The position numbers and the translations under genes are program-made. Under the pieces are notes generated by a model. The model was given only the letters and a program-made list of their open reading frames with translations, was not told the DNA's origin and made no database searches. DNA of 7,248 nt from assembly GCA_030040725.1 (NCBI GenBank), contig JASHTD010000107.1, forward strand, positions 1-7,248, given 5' to 3'. The DNA is from Candidatus Sulfotelmatobacter sp. GTDB lineage: Bacteria > Acidobacteriota > Terriglobia > Terriglobales > Acidobacteriaceae. How positions within the stretch are numbered: position 1 is the stretch's first letter; every line of letters begins with the position of its first letter. Of the stretch, positions 1 through 5,873 are shown one piece after another.

Positions 1-398
1 GGCCCGCTGAAATCCTCGCCTAACTGATGCCCTTTCACGTCGGCGCGAGCGGTAACCACGGCCGTGTCACCGTAAAGGCGGACTACCATCTCCGTAACGT
101 TCACGGATTCATAGCGCAGTTGTCCGCTACGACGCGCGGAAACGGCGTCCTGTTTGGTCGTGATCTGGCCGAGCGGAGTAATCGCGACGTAGTCGTCGGC
201 AAGAGTCCGCATGGAAAAGTCAGCGTCACGATGCAGGATTGCTTCCTTGGTCTGCCGTTCCAGATCGACGATTTCGCGAATGGCCTCCTGGTCGCTGGCG
301 CTGAACCCAGGAGTGGAACGAACGGCCACGTGCTGGCTGCAGAATGCGGGAGGTACGGCGAGCACGCAGAACAATAACACAGAACAATTGTTAAGCAC
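1..398 (-). CDS. Secreted DUF4440 / SnoaL-like (NTF2 fold) protein, 3' end outside window
   Basis: Minus-strand reading frame of 132 codons that is open through the left edge, so the C-terminus is missing. The start is GTG at 398-396, chosen because GGAGG lies at 410-406, seven bases upstream, and no other start lies in frame nearby. Residues 1-21 (LLFCVLAVPPAFCSQ region) are hydrophobic and read as a short signal peptide with an unusually uncharged n-region, so export is inferred. From about residue 38 the pattern is DUF4440: EIVDLERQ, then HRDADFSMRTLADDYVAITPLG, then a polar stretch leading to LRYESVNVTEMVVRLYGDTAVVTARADVKG (residues 94-123). These are the helix, the D-Y-V strand and the 'yGDtAvv' strand of NTF2-like folds. 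The family includes enzymes and non-catalytic ligand binders, so no reaction can be assigned. It lies downstream of a terminator and is therefore probably transcribed separately from the GloVer gene. Confidence 0.87.
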   Translation of the reverse strand, partial: MLNNCSVLLFCVLAVPPAFCSQHVAVRSTPGFSASDQEAIREIVDLERQTKEAILHRDADFSMRTLADDYVAITPLGQITTKQDAVSARRSGQLRYESVNVTEMVVRLYGDTAVVTARADVKGHQLGEDFSG

Positions 399-405
399 GA
401 CGAGA

Positions 406-410
406 CCTCC
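406..410 (-). promoter_or_regulatory. Shine-Dalgarno fixing the GTG start of the DUF4440 gene
   Basis: The minus strand reads GGAGG, then a 7-base spacer, then GTG at 398. It is the strongest ribosome-binding signal in the left part of the window and decides a start that an ATG-only search would miss. Confidence 0.75.
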
Positions 411-530
411 GCCTCTGCCACGAGACAGGAACCCACTGCCGGAGCGATACGCAAGTTTGGATGCAGCAGTTCCGTGGAAAAGTTCGATCTTCTGATTCTC
501 ATATAGATTCGTGGGCAATATTACGATCCA

Positions 531-564
531 GAAAAATAAATGCCGCCCACGCAAGTGGACGGCA
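531..564 (-). terminator. Rho-independent terminator downstream of the GloVer gene
   Basis: On the minus strand a 10-base-pair stem (TGCCGTCCAC / GTGGGCGGCA) closes a TTGC loop and is followed directly by TTTATTTTTC. The one non-Watson-Crick position is a G-U pair in minus-strand RNA but a C-A mismatch in plus-strand RNA, and the T-tract exists only on the minus side. Both point to termination of minus-strand transcription, 28 bases beyond the stop of the GloVer gene. Confidence 0.85.
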
Positions 565-592
565 CGAGGCAGCAAATTCTTTGTGCGGCGGG

Positions 593-1858
593 CTACTTTG
601 GTGGCAAGCCCGCGTTCAGGCTGAAGACAGTGCCGTCGCCGAAATGCTTCTCTGAGGCCTTGCCGAACTGGATGGTCGAACCCCACATCAGACCGTTTCC
701 GGCCTGAATTAACGTCGCGGGGAAAACGCCCAGCGGCGAGGTCGGCGAAAACGGCTGCAGAGTGTGAATCAGACTGCCATCGGTGGGCGATAGAGTGATC
801 ATGTCCCCGTAGCCTTTGCCGTCGATTCCGCTCTCATCGGCTACCCAAAAATTGCCGTCGCTGGCGAGAATCATCGCGTACGGAGTTCCGCGTCCCGGAT
901 TGGTAGTGTAGAAGGGGAAAAGCTGCAGGTTGCTGCCGTCGGGGTTAACCTCGAAAACTCCCGCGCCATTCTCCGCGTAAACTCCGTACAAGCCATAAAC
1001 ATTGCCGTTCGGACCGAGGGTCATCATGAGGGGGGAGGAAGGGAGGATGCCGTCGATCAACGGGAAGCTCACTGAAAAAGATTGCAATGTGCCGGTCGCT
1101 TCCGTGTAGTGAAAGAGGACCACGGCGGTTGTTCCTAAGGCGATGCCGTAGAACGTGCCGTCTGACGCCACGACCAGGTTAGAGGGATTGCCCCCATTGG
1201 TGTTTGTGAAGTTTAGGACGACTTCGTAGGCTCCAGTCGAAGGAGTAACGCGGAAAAGAGTCCCGCAGCCGTTGCCGCTGCAACTCCCGCCGGAGCCGCC
1301 AGCTTGAGTAGTGCCGTAAACGTTTCCGTCGGTCCCGCTGACCATGGCACCGGGGTAGAGCCCATCGGCGCAATTCGTGTCAGAGCAGAATTTATGGATG
1401 ACTGTGAACCCCGTTCCATCTCTGTTTACGCGATAGAGAACACCATTGCCACAGTAGCCGCTGCAGTTAGCATTACCGCCAAAGTTGGTTACGCCATAGA
1501 GCTTGCCATCCGGACCCTCGGAAAGCAGGCCGGGGATGTTTCCGTCCGGATAATTCTTGTCCGGACCCGGCGTAAACGTGTGAAGAACTTTCTCTGTTCC
1601 TGCGGGCGTGAGCGAGAAAACTACTCCGCCATTTGGCTCGGAAACGCCTTCCATGGAAACCTGGGCCGTGCCGTAGAAATTACCGTCCGAACCTTGGATG
1701 AGCGACTCTGGCCGTCCACCGTTCGGGCATGGCCCGATTCTCTCGACTGTGTCGCCGTTGCAGGCGAAAGTGTAAATAGCGCTGAATGGTGACCCGGACG
1801 CGTATGCGGAGGCGGCCATCAGGGCGACGAGGACGGCGGAATAGATGGTTCGCTTCAT
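593..1858 (-). CDS. Secreted GloVer (Gloeo_Verruco) tandem-repeat protein, likely seven-bladed propeller
   Basis: 421 residues. Residues 1-20 (MKRTIYSAVLVALMAASAYA) form a signal peptide with an AYA cleavage site, so the product is exported. The rest is built from seven copies of a D/N-G-x-x-Y/W-G unit: DGNFYGT at 58, DGKLYGV at 117, DGNVYGT at 177, DGTFYGI at 233, NGNVYGL at 284, DGNFWVA at 334 and NGLMWGS at 388. Each is followed by a G-x-V/L-F-x-L/V-x-P/R strand such as VVFSLTPAG, and most then by an FxxxxDGxxP turn. This is the TIGR03803 repeat. Seven units of 50-60 residues suggest a seven-bladed beta-propeller (inference). Cysteine pairs inside the loops (132/136, 158/163, 193/198) fit disulfides outside the cytoplasm. 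It ends at VFSLNAGLPPK with no membrane anchor, PEP-CTERM or TIG domain. Start: ATG at 1858 with GAGGA about nine bases upstream. The role is unknown; binding at the cell surface is a guess. Confidence 0.9.
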   Translation of the reverse strand: MKRTIYSAVLVALMAASAYASGSPFSAIYTFACNGDTVERIGPCPNGGRPESLIQGSDGNFYGTAQVSMEGVSEPNGGVVFSLTPAGTEKVLHTFTPGPDKNYPDGNIPGLLSEGPDGKLYGVTNFGGNANCSGYCGNGVLYRVNRDGTGFTVIHKFCSDTNCADGLYPGAMVSGTDGNVYGTTQAGGSGGSCSGNGCGTLFRVTPSTGAYEVVLNFTNTNGGNPSNLVVASDGTFYGIALGTTAVVLFHYTEATGTLQSFSVSFPLIDGILPSSPLMMTLGPNGNVYGLYGVYAENGAGVFEVNPDGSNLQLFPFYTTNPGRGTPYAMILASDGNFWVADESGIDGKGYGDMITLSPTDGSLIHTLQPFSPTSPLGVFPATLIQAGNGLMWGSTIQFGKASEKHFGDGTVFSLNAGLPPK

Positions 1859-2018
1859 AGGGGTTTATCCTCGCGCGCTTTATAGTCTGGCATAACGAGT
1901 GGGTTGTCATAAGAATGTAAATAGATTGTCAGAACCTGTGATGGCGCGAGCGGAAAGCAGGCTAAGGGCTCGGTCAGTTGTAGGATGGAGCTTTCTAGTA
2001 GAATCAACCTTTCCTGCA
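1859..2018. promoter_or_regulatory. Divergent intergenic region between the GloVer and adenosyltransferase genes
   Basis: This region must carry promoters for two genes transcribed away from each other. On the minus side TATAAA (1884-1879) is a -10-like box 20 bases before the GloVer ATG, but a good -35 at normal spacing is not evident; ATGACA (1910-1905) is 20 bases upstream. On the plus side TAGAAT at 1999-2004 is the best -10-like box for the adenosyltransferase. Two TTGTCA hexamers (1904-1909 and 1926-1931) stand 22 bases apart as direct repeats. No RNA gene or open frame is convincing here. Confidence 0.4.
1999..2004 (+). promoter_or_regulatory. TAGAAT -10-like box upstream of the adenosyltransferase gene
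   Basis: TAGAAT matches the TATAAT consensus at five of six positions and ends 14 bases before the ATG at 2019. Transcription would start about eight bases before the start codon, leaving no room for a Shine-Dalgarno, and none is visible. The -35 is weak (TTGTAG at 1978-1983, spacer 15). Confidence 0.4.
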
Positions 2019-2555
2019 ATGAGCGACGTACGCCGCGGTCTGATCATCGTCAACACCGGTCCAGGCAAGGGCAAAACGACGGCTGCAATGGGAACCGCTT
2101 TACGCGCAGTCGGCCAGGGAATGAAAGTTCTGATGCTGCAGTTCTTGAAAGGCTCTTGGCATTACGGCGAACTGGATGCAGTCAAAGCCTTTGGCGATAA
2201 GTTTGTGATGAAGCAGATGGGGCGCGGATTTGTGAAAGTAGGCGCAGAAAAGCCCGATCCGGAAGACGTGAGGATGGTACAAGAGGCGTGGTCGGAGGCG
2301 GAAACGGCGATGCAGTCAGGCGAGTGGGACCTCGTCATCCTGGATGAAATCAACTATGCAGTCAGCTACGGTATGCTGGACCCGGCGAAAGTGGTCGAAG
2401 CCTTGAAGAGAAAGCCCGATATGGTGCACGTCATCTTGACGGGGAGAAACGCACACCCCACAATTGTCGAGGTCGCCGATACGGTAACGGAAATGCGGCA
2501 AATAAAGCATGCCTACGAGAAAGGGGTCATGGCGCAAAGAGGAATCGAATACTGA
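2019..2555 (+). CDS. cobO: Cob(I)yrinic acid a,c-diamide adenosyltransferase (corrinoid adenosyltransferase, CobO/BtuR type)
   Basis: This cytoplasmic enzyme transfers the adenosyl group of ATP to the cobalt of a reduced corrinoid to make adenosylcobalamin. The protein has 178 residues. A modified P-loop GPGKGKTT (14-21) sits just after the first strand GLIIVNT. MLQFLKG (39-45) and the acidic strand LVILDEINYAVSYGML (105-120) follow, then VILTGRNAHP (138-147), EVADTVTEM and the C-terminal MAQRGIEY. All of these are landmarks of the CobA/CobO/BtuR family and distinct from PduO and EutT types. The start at 2019 places the P-loop near the N-terminus, as in relatives. The frame is open back to a GTG at 1899, but those 40 extra residues are unlike the family. 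No Shine-Dalgarno is seen. No other corrinoid gene is in the window, so it may serve salvage of imported corrinoid or act with genes elsewhere. Confidence 0.94.
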   Translation: MSDVRRGLIIVNTGPGKGKTTAAMGTALRAVGQGMKVLMLQFLKGSWHYGELDAVKAFGDKFVMKQMGRGFVKVGAEKPDPEDVRMVQEAWSEAETAMQSGEWDLVILDEINYAVSYGMLDPAKVVEALKRKPDMVHVILTGRNAHPTIVEVADTVTEMRQIKHAYEKGVMAQRGIEY

Positions 2556-2655
2556 TTGGGGTAATTTATAGCTTTTGTAGTCGAGCGACTTGAAAGTCAG
2601 GAACAGGTTTCGAGCCGCGCTTCAAATTACCCAATTACCAAATTCCCCAATTACT
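2555..2655. repeat. Inverted-repeat element between cobO and accD
   Basis: The left arm ATTGGGGTAATTT (2555-2567) begins at the last base of the cobO stop codon. Its complement recurs twice on the right: AAATTACCCAAT (2624-2635) and AAATTCCCCAAT (2640-2651). Each copy matches 12 of 13 positions with one base missing. The 56 bases between the arms carry only two small overlapping palindromes (AGTCG/CGACT and GACTT/AAGTC, 2579-2598). The left arm could pair with either right arm but not both. It may be one copy of an interspersed repeat or an RNA structure in the accD leader; the sequence alone cannot decide. Confidence 0.6.
2624..2655 (+). repeat. Four-copy 8-base tandem repeat, consensus (A/C)AATTACC, ahead of accD
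   Basis: The units are AAATTACC, CAATTACC, AAATTCCC and CAATTACT, in exact 8-base register, with the first base alternating A, C, A, C so that the true period may be 16. The array ends eight bases before the accD ATG and occupies the place where a ribosome-binding site would be. It is far richer in A and T than its surroundings. Confidence 0.8.
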
Positions 2656-2663
2656 AAGTTCTT

Positions 2664-3536
2664 ATGGCTTGGTTTAAGCGTGAATCCGGAGAACTCGACA
2701 CTTCCGGCGCAAAAACGGTGCGCACCGAGGGGTTGTGGGTGAAGTGTGAGAACTGCCGGCAGATTATCTGGAAGAAGGACCTCGAGGACAATCTCAATGT
2801 CTGCCCTAAATGCGACAAACACTTTCGCATCGATGCGCGCAAACGGCTGTCGCTGCTGATGGATGACAATCAATATGAGACGTTCGACGGAAATCTTTCG
2901 TCGACGGACCCGCTCAAGTTTGTCGACCTCAAGCATTACTCGTCGCGGCTGAAGCAGGCACAGAAAGATACGGGATTGAAGGACGCCGTCGTCAACGCAA
3001 AAGGTAAGCTGCTCGGACGGTCGGTAGTCGCGAGCGTAATGGAATATGGGTTTATCGGCGGAAGCATGGGGGCGGTTGTCGGAGAAATGATCACCCGTGC
3101 CGCCGAACGTGCCTGTGAATCGAAGATTCCCCTGATTATCGTTTCCGCATCGGGTGGAGCGCGCATGATGGAGGGTGTGGTCAGCCTGATGCAACTCGCC
3201 AAAATTTCTGCGGCTTTGGCGCGGCTCGACCACGCGAAGGTTCCTTATATTTCTGTGCTGACGGATCCCACCACCGGCGGCGTGACTGCGTCGTTCGCCA
3301 TGTTGGGCGATTTGAACATCGCTGAACCCGGCGCGTTGATTGGCTTCGCTGGGCCGCGAGTGATTGAGCAAACCATCCGCCAAAAATTGCCCCAGGGATT
3401 TCAACGCAGCGAATTTCTGCTGGAGCATGGCATGCTCGACGCAGTCGTGCCCCGGAAAGACATGAAAACCTATATTGCGCGAGCGCTGGATTTCATGATC
3501 GGAGCCAGCAGCGCGCCGCTATCAGCCGTCAGCTAG
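2664..3536 (+). CDS. accD: Acetyl-CoA carboxylase carboxyltransferase subunit beta
   Basis: AccD is the beta half of the carboxyltransferase, which moves the carboxyl group from carboxybiotin to acetyl-CoA to give malonyl-CoA, the first committed step of fatty acid synthesis. It acts in the cytoplasm with AccA, which is not in this window. The protein has 290 residues, normal for the family. It begins MAWFKR, as many AccD proteins do. A four-cysteine zinc ribbon follows (C28, C31, C47, C50, two CxxC pairs). The crotonase-fold core has the oxyanion-hole glycines in SASGGARMMEG (161-171), TDPTTGGVTASFA (200-212) and GFAGPRVIEQT (228-238). The subunit appears intact. No Shine-Dalgarno precedes the ATG; the AATTACC repeat lies there instead. 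folC follows after 13 bases, an association seen in many bacteria including Escherichia coli, and the two are probably cotranscribed. Confidence 0.97.
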   Translation: MAWFKRESGELDTSGAKTVRTEGLWVKCENCRQIIWKKDLEDNLNVCPKCDKHFRIDARKRLSLLMDDNQYETFDGNLSSTDPLKFVDLKHYSSRLKQAQKDTGLKDAVVNAKGKLLGRSVVASVMEYGFIGGSMGAVVGEMITRAAERACESKIPLIIVSASGGARMMEGVVSLMQLAKISAALARLDHAKVPYISVLTDPTTGGVTASFAMLGDLNIAEPGALIGFAGPRVIEQTIRQKLPQGFQRSEFLLEHGMLDAVVPRKDMKTYIARALDFMIGASSAPLSAVS

Positions 3537-3549
3537 CCCTCACCGTTTT

Positions 3550-4926
3550 ATGTCCTACGAAACCGCGGTTGCACGCATGTTTGCGCTGGGCCACGAATTG
3601 GCGAGCATGCCTGCGCAGAAGTTCGACCTGGCGCACATGCGCATACTGCTGGCGTCACTCGATCATCCCGAGCGAAAGTTCCCGAGTGTTCTGATTGCTG
3701 GGACAAACGGCAAAGGGTCGACGGCGGCGACGCTGGCTTCGATTCTGCACGTCTCGGGTCTAAAAACCGGGTTGTACACTTCGCCGCACCTGGTGCGAAT
3801 CAATGAAAGAATTCAGGTAAACGGCTGTGCGATTGGCGACGAAGATTTCGCTTTGCTGCATAGCGGGGTAGATCGAGTTGCGGAAGGATTGGTCGGGCGG
3901 GGCGAGTTGCCATGGCATCCCAGTTTTTTTGAGATGATGACCGCGATTGCGTTTGAGCATTTTGCACGCGAGCGGGTAGAGATCGCCGCGCTGGAAGTCG
4001 GCATGGGTGGGAGGCTGGACGCGACGAACGTGGTCGAGCCCTGCGTGGGCGTGATTACGGACATTTCGCTGGATCATCAGAAATATCTGGGCGACACCGT
4101 CCGTGAGATTGCCCGCGAAAAGGCTGGGATTATTCGCCCGGGCGAAGCGCTGGTGACTTTGCCGCAGCAGCCGGAAGCGAACGATGTGATTGGGAACAGA
4201 ATTCTGGAATTAGGAGCGCGGGCGGTGAACGCTGTTCCCTACGTGCCGCCGGTTTCCCCAGGAAGTGCAGAGTACCTTGCCAAAGTCGGAGACCCAGCCC
4301 GAAGCGGCGAAAAAAATAGAAGATTCTTTTCTCAATATCCTCTGCAGGTCATGGGACGCCAGATTCTGGTTGAGTCGCCGCTGGTAGGGCGGCACCAGTT
4401 GCGCAATATCGCTCTGGCAATTGCTACGGCTGTGGAACTGAATCAACAGGGCTTTGCCCGCATCACGCCTGAAAGTATTGAACGTGGAATCGGCGAAACT
4501 CACTGGCCGGGGCGCTTCCAGGTGATCGCTGCGAAGTCCGGTTGGCCGGAAATCGTTATTGATGCGGCCCACAACCCGGCGGGGGCATGGGCGCTGCGGT
4601 GCGCTCTTTCGGAGCGTTACGAAAACCGTTCGCTGATTTTTGTTTTCGGGGCCATGCGCGATAAGGCAATCTCGGAGATGAGCGAGATTCTGTTCCCGCT
4701 GGCGGAACGCGTGATTGCAACTCGGCCGGAGAACCCCCGCGCCGCTTCGCCCGAAGAGATCTGCCGGGCGGCAGCCCGCACCGGGGTAGAAATCGAAGCT
4801 GTCGATGACGTGCGGAAGGCAGTCGAACGCGCCCGCTCGCTGGCAAACGAGGAAGCTGTGATTGTTATTGCGGGATCGATTTACCTGATCGGGGAAGCGA
4901 TGCCGCTCATCGGCGCCGAGCTGTGA
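3550..4926 (+). CDS. folC: Folylpolyglutamate synthase / dihydrofolate synthase
   Basis: FolC is a Mur-ligase-type ATP-dependent enzyme that adds glutamate to folates and, in most bacteria, to dihydropteroate. The protein has 458 residues. Visible motifs in order are the P-loop GTNGKGST (51-58), YTSPHLVRINERI (76-88, omega-loop region), LEVGMGGRLDATN (148-160), TDISLDHQKYLG (170-181), K191 in REKAGI (the lysine normally carbamylated), GRHQLRN (280-286), WPGRFQ (319-324) and DAAHNPAGAW (338-347) in the C-terminal domain. All key residues seem present. Residues 231-262 form a polar, charged stretch of low similarity to the rest of the family, probably a surface loop. Whether it has one or both activities cannot be told from sequence; folP is not in the window. 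ATG at 3550 lies 13 bases after accD with no Shine-Dalgarno, so translation may depend on coupling to accD. Confidence 0.96.
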   Translation: MSYETAVARMFALGHELASMPAQKFDLAHMRILLASLDHPERKFPSVLIAGTNGKGSTAATLASILHVSGLKTGLYTSPHLVRINERIQVNGCAIGDEDFALLHSGVDRVAEGLVGRGELPWHPSFFEMMTAIAFEHFARERVEIAALEVGMGGRLDATNVVEPCVGVITDISLDHQKYLGDTVREIAREKAGIIRPGEALVTLPQQPEANDVIGNRILELGARAVNAVPYVPPVSPGSAEYLAKVGDPARSGEKNRRFFSQYPLQVMGRQILVESPLVGRHQLRNIALAIATAVELNQQGFARITPESIERGIGETHWPGRFQVIAAKSGWPEIVIDAAHNPAGAWALRCALSERYENRSLIFVFGAMRDKAISEMSEILFPLAERVIATRPENPRAASPEEICRAAARTGVEIEAVDDVRKAVERARSLANEEAVIVIAGSIYLIGEAMPLIGAEL

Positions 4927-4950
4927 CTGCGATAGCTGGCGGTTTTCCCC

Positions 4951-4956
4951 TAGAAT
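4951..4956 (+). promoter_or_regulatory. TAGAAT -10-like box just before the acyltransferase GTG start
   Basis: TAGAAT ends seven bases before the GTG at 4964. With usual -10 to start-site distance, transcription would begin at or next to the G of the start codon, which is the signature of a leaderless mRNA. No Shine-Dalgarno is present in the 37-base gap after folC. A convincing -35 is not seen, so read-through from folC remains possible. Confidence 0.45.
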
Positions 4957-4963
4957 AGAAAAC

Positions 4964-5797
4964 GTGCCCGAAGTGAATTCATCGGTGGAAGTGCAGTCCC
5001 GGGAGACGGAACTAGCGGCTGCGCAAAAACAAAGCCCGCATGCCATTCCCGGGGCAAAGTATGGCTGGTTGAGTAGCCTGCGCTCCTATCTGATCTTCGA
5101 TCCGCTGATCTGGTTCTACACCCTCGTCATGGGAGTGCTGGCTCTTCCCGGCGGCTCGTTCGATCGCAGCGGCCGACGTCTGCATTGGTTTTCGCGAACC
5201 TGGTCGTGGCTCATCATGAAAACGATTTTGTCGCCGGTGAAGGTGATCGGACTCGACAAGATCGATACTTCGAGGCCGCATGTCTACGCGGTGAATCACG
5301 CCTCGGCGATTGACATTCCAGTTCTGTACATTCACCTGCCGTTTCAATTCCGCATCGTGTTCAAGAAGGAGCTTCTCTCGTATCCCGTGGTGGGATGGCA
5401 ATTGAAGCGGTCGGGGCAAGTCTGTATCGACCAGCAGAAGCCGACGAATTCGATTGCCGCGATCCGGTCGGCGGTGAAGAGCCTCAAGGCTGGGATGCCG
5501 CTGGTGATTTATCCCGAAGGCGGGCGCACGCCGGACGGCGAAATCAAGCCGTTTCTGCCGGGAGCTTTTTTTCTCGCCTTGAAGGCGCAGGTGGATATCG
5601 TGCCTGTGGCATTGGTCGGCACTTACGAGCTGTTGCCGATGGATACTTACCACATCAAATGCCGGCCGCTGGAGATGCGCGTGGGTGAGCCGATCTCGAC
5701 CGTTGGTCTGACCATGCGCGATCTAGAGGGGCTGTCGGCTCGAGTGCAGAAGGCGGTGGAAGAGTTGTACTACGCGAAGAATCCGAATTCAGCATAA
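4964..5797 (+). CDS. plsC: 1-acyl-sn-glycerol-3-phosphate acyltransferase (PlsC-like, LPLAT family)
   Basis: A membrane-associated acyltransferase expected to acylate lysophosphatidic acid to phosphatidic acid in phospholipid synthesis. The protein has 277 residues. Residues 1-33 are polar. A hydrophobic segment follows (about 41-62, SYLIFDPLIWFYTLVMGVLALP), the likely membrane anchor. Catalytic motif I is NHASAID with H112 and D117. Motif II is SGQVCIDQ (150-157), motif III YPEGGRTPDG (183-192) and motif IV VPVALVGT (213-220). Two positions differ from the usual pattern: motif II has Q where an arginine commonly follows the aspartate, and motif III reads EGGR rather than EGTR. The fold and catalytic pair are intact, so activity is likely, but the acyl acceptor could be different. 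The GTG start at 4964 is the first in frame after folC and follows a TAGAAT box; the next in-frame GTG (4973) is possible. Confidence 0.9.
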   Translation: MPEVNSSVEVQSRETELAAAQKQSPHAIPGAKYGWLSSLRSYLIFDPLIWFYTLVMGVLALPGGSFDRSGRRLHWFSRTWSWLIMKTILSPVKVIGLDKIDTSRPHVYAVNHASAIDIPVLYIHLPFQFRIVFKKELLSYPVVGWQLKRSGQVCIDQQKPTNSIAAIRSAVKSLKAGMPLVIYPEGGRTPDGEIKPFLPGAFFLALKAQVDIVPVALVGTYELLPMDTYHIKCRPLEMRVGEPISTVGLTMRDLEGLSARVQKAVEELYYAKNPNSA

Positions 5798-5812
5798 AAT
5801 TTCTTTTCTGCC

Positions 5813-5840
5813 GTAACTTTTTCCTGCGTTGTTCCGTTAT
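5813..5840 (+). promoter_or_regulatory. Candidate ECF-type promoter ahead of the sigma factor gene
   Basis: GTAACTT (5813-5819) resembles the AAC-containing -35 of ECF promoters, and CGTTAT (5835-5840) a -10, with 17 bases between AAC and CGTT. The start site would be near 5846, giving a leader of about 28 bases that contains the Shine-Dalgarno. This would suit an autoregulated ECF gene. The match is by eye only. A second GTAAC occurs at 5847-5851. Confidence 0.35.
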
Positions 5841-5863
5841 TCCTGTGTAACGCCACTCCGGCC

Positions 5864-5867
5864 GGAG
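5864..5867 (+). promoter_or_regulatory. Shine-Dalgarno fixing the TTG start of the sigma factor
   Basis: GGAG followed by six bases (AACTCG) and TTG at 5874. No other start codon in frame near the family N-terminus has such a signal, which argues against beginning at the upstream TTG at 5829. Confidence 0.7.
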
Positions 5868-5873
5868 AACTCG

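Noticed and set aside
27..495. Plus-strand frames at the left edge (27-377, 211-495)
   Set aside because: Antisense shadows of the DUF4440 gene; the protein sequences have no family pattern.
101..502. Minus-strand frame of 133 codons overlapping the left-edge gene
   Set aside because: It lies in a different frame from the DUF4440 gene, has no recognisable domain, and its start lacks the GGAGG signal that fits the GTG at 398.
1899..2018. Upstream extension of the adenosyltransferase to GTG 1899 or ATG 1941
   Set aside because: The added residues are unlike the family, whose P-loop lies close to the N-terminus, and they would swallow the likely promoter.
2579..2598. Small overlapping palindromes as a terminator for cobO
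   Set aside because: Stems are only five pairs with two-base loops and no T-tract follows on the plus strand.
2622..3428. Long minus-strand frame of 268 codons opposite accD
   Set aside because: AccD is unambiguous on the plus strand; the reverse frame is rich in R, H and Q, typical of the complement of coding DNA of this composition.
4210..5046. Minus-strand frame of 278 codons opposite folC and the start of plsC
   Set aside because: It crosses two real plus-strand genes and shows no domain.
5012..5653. Minus-strand frame of 213 codons opposite plsC
   Set aside because: Shadow of the acyltransferase gene with arginine- and histidine-rich nonsense composition.
5829..5873. Upstream TTG start at 5829 for the sigma factor
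   Set aside because: No ribosome-binding site there, and it would place the candidate promoter inside the gene; TTG at 5874 has GGAG at correct spacing.
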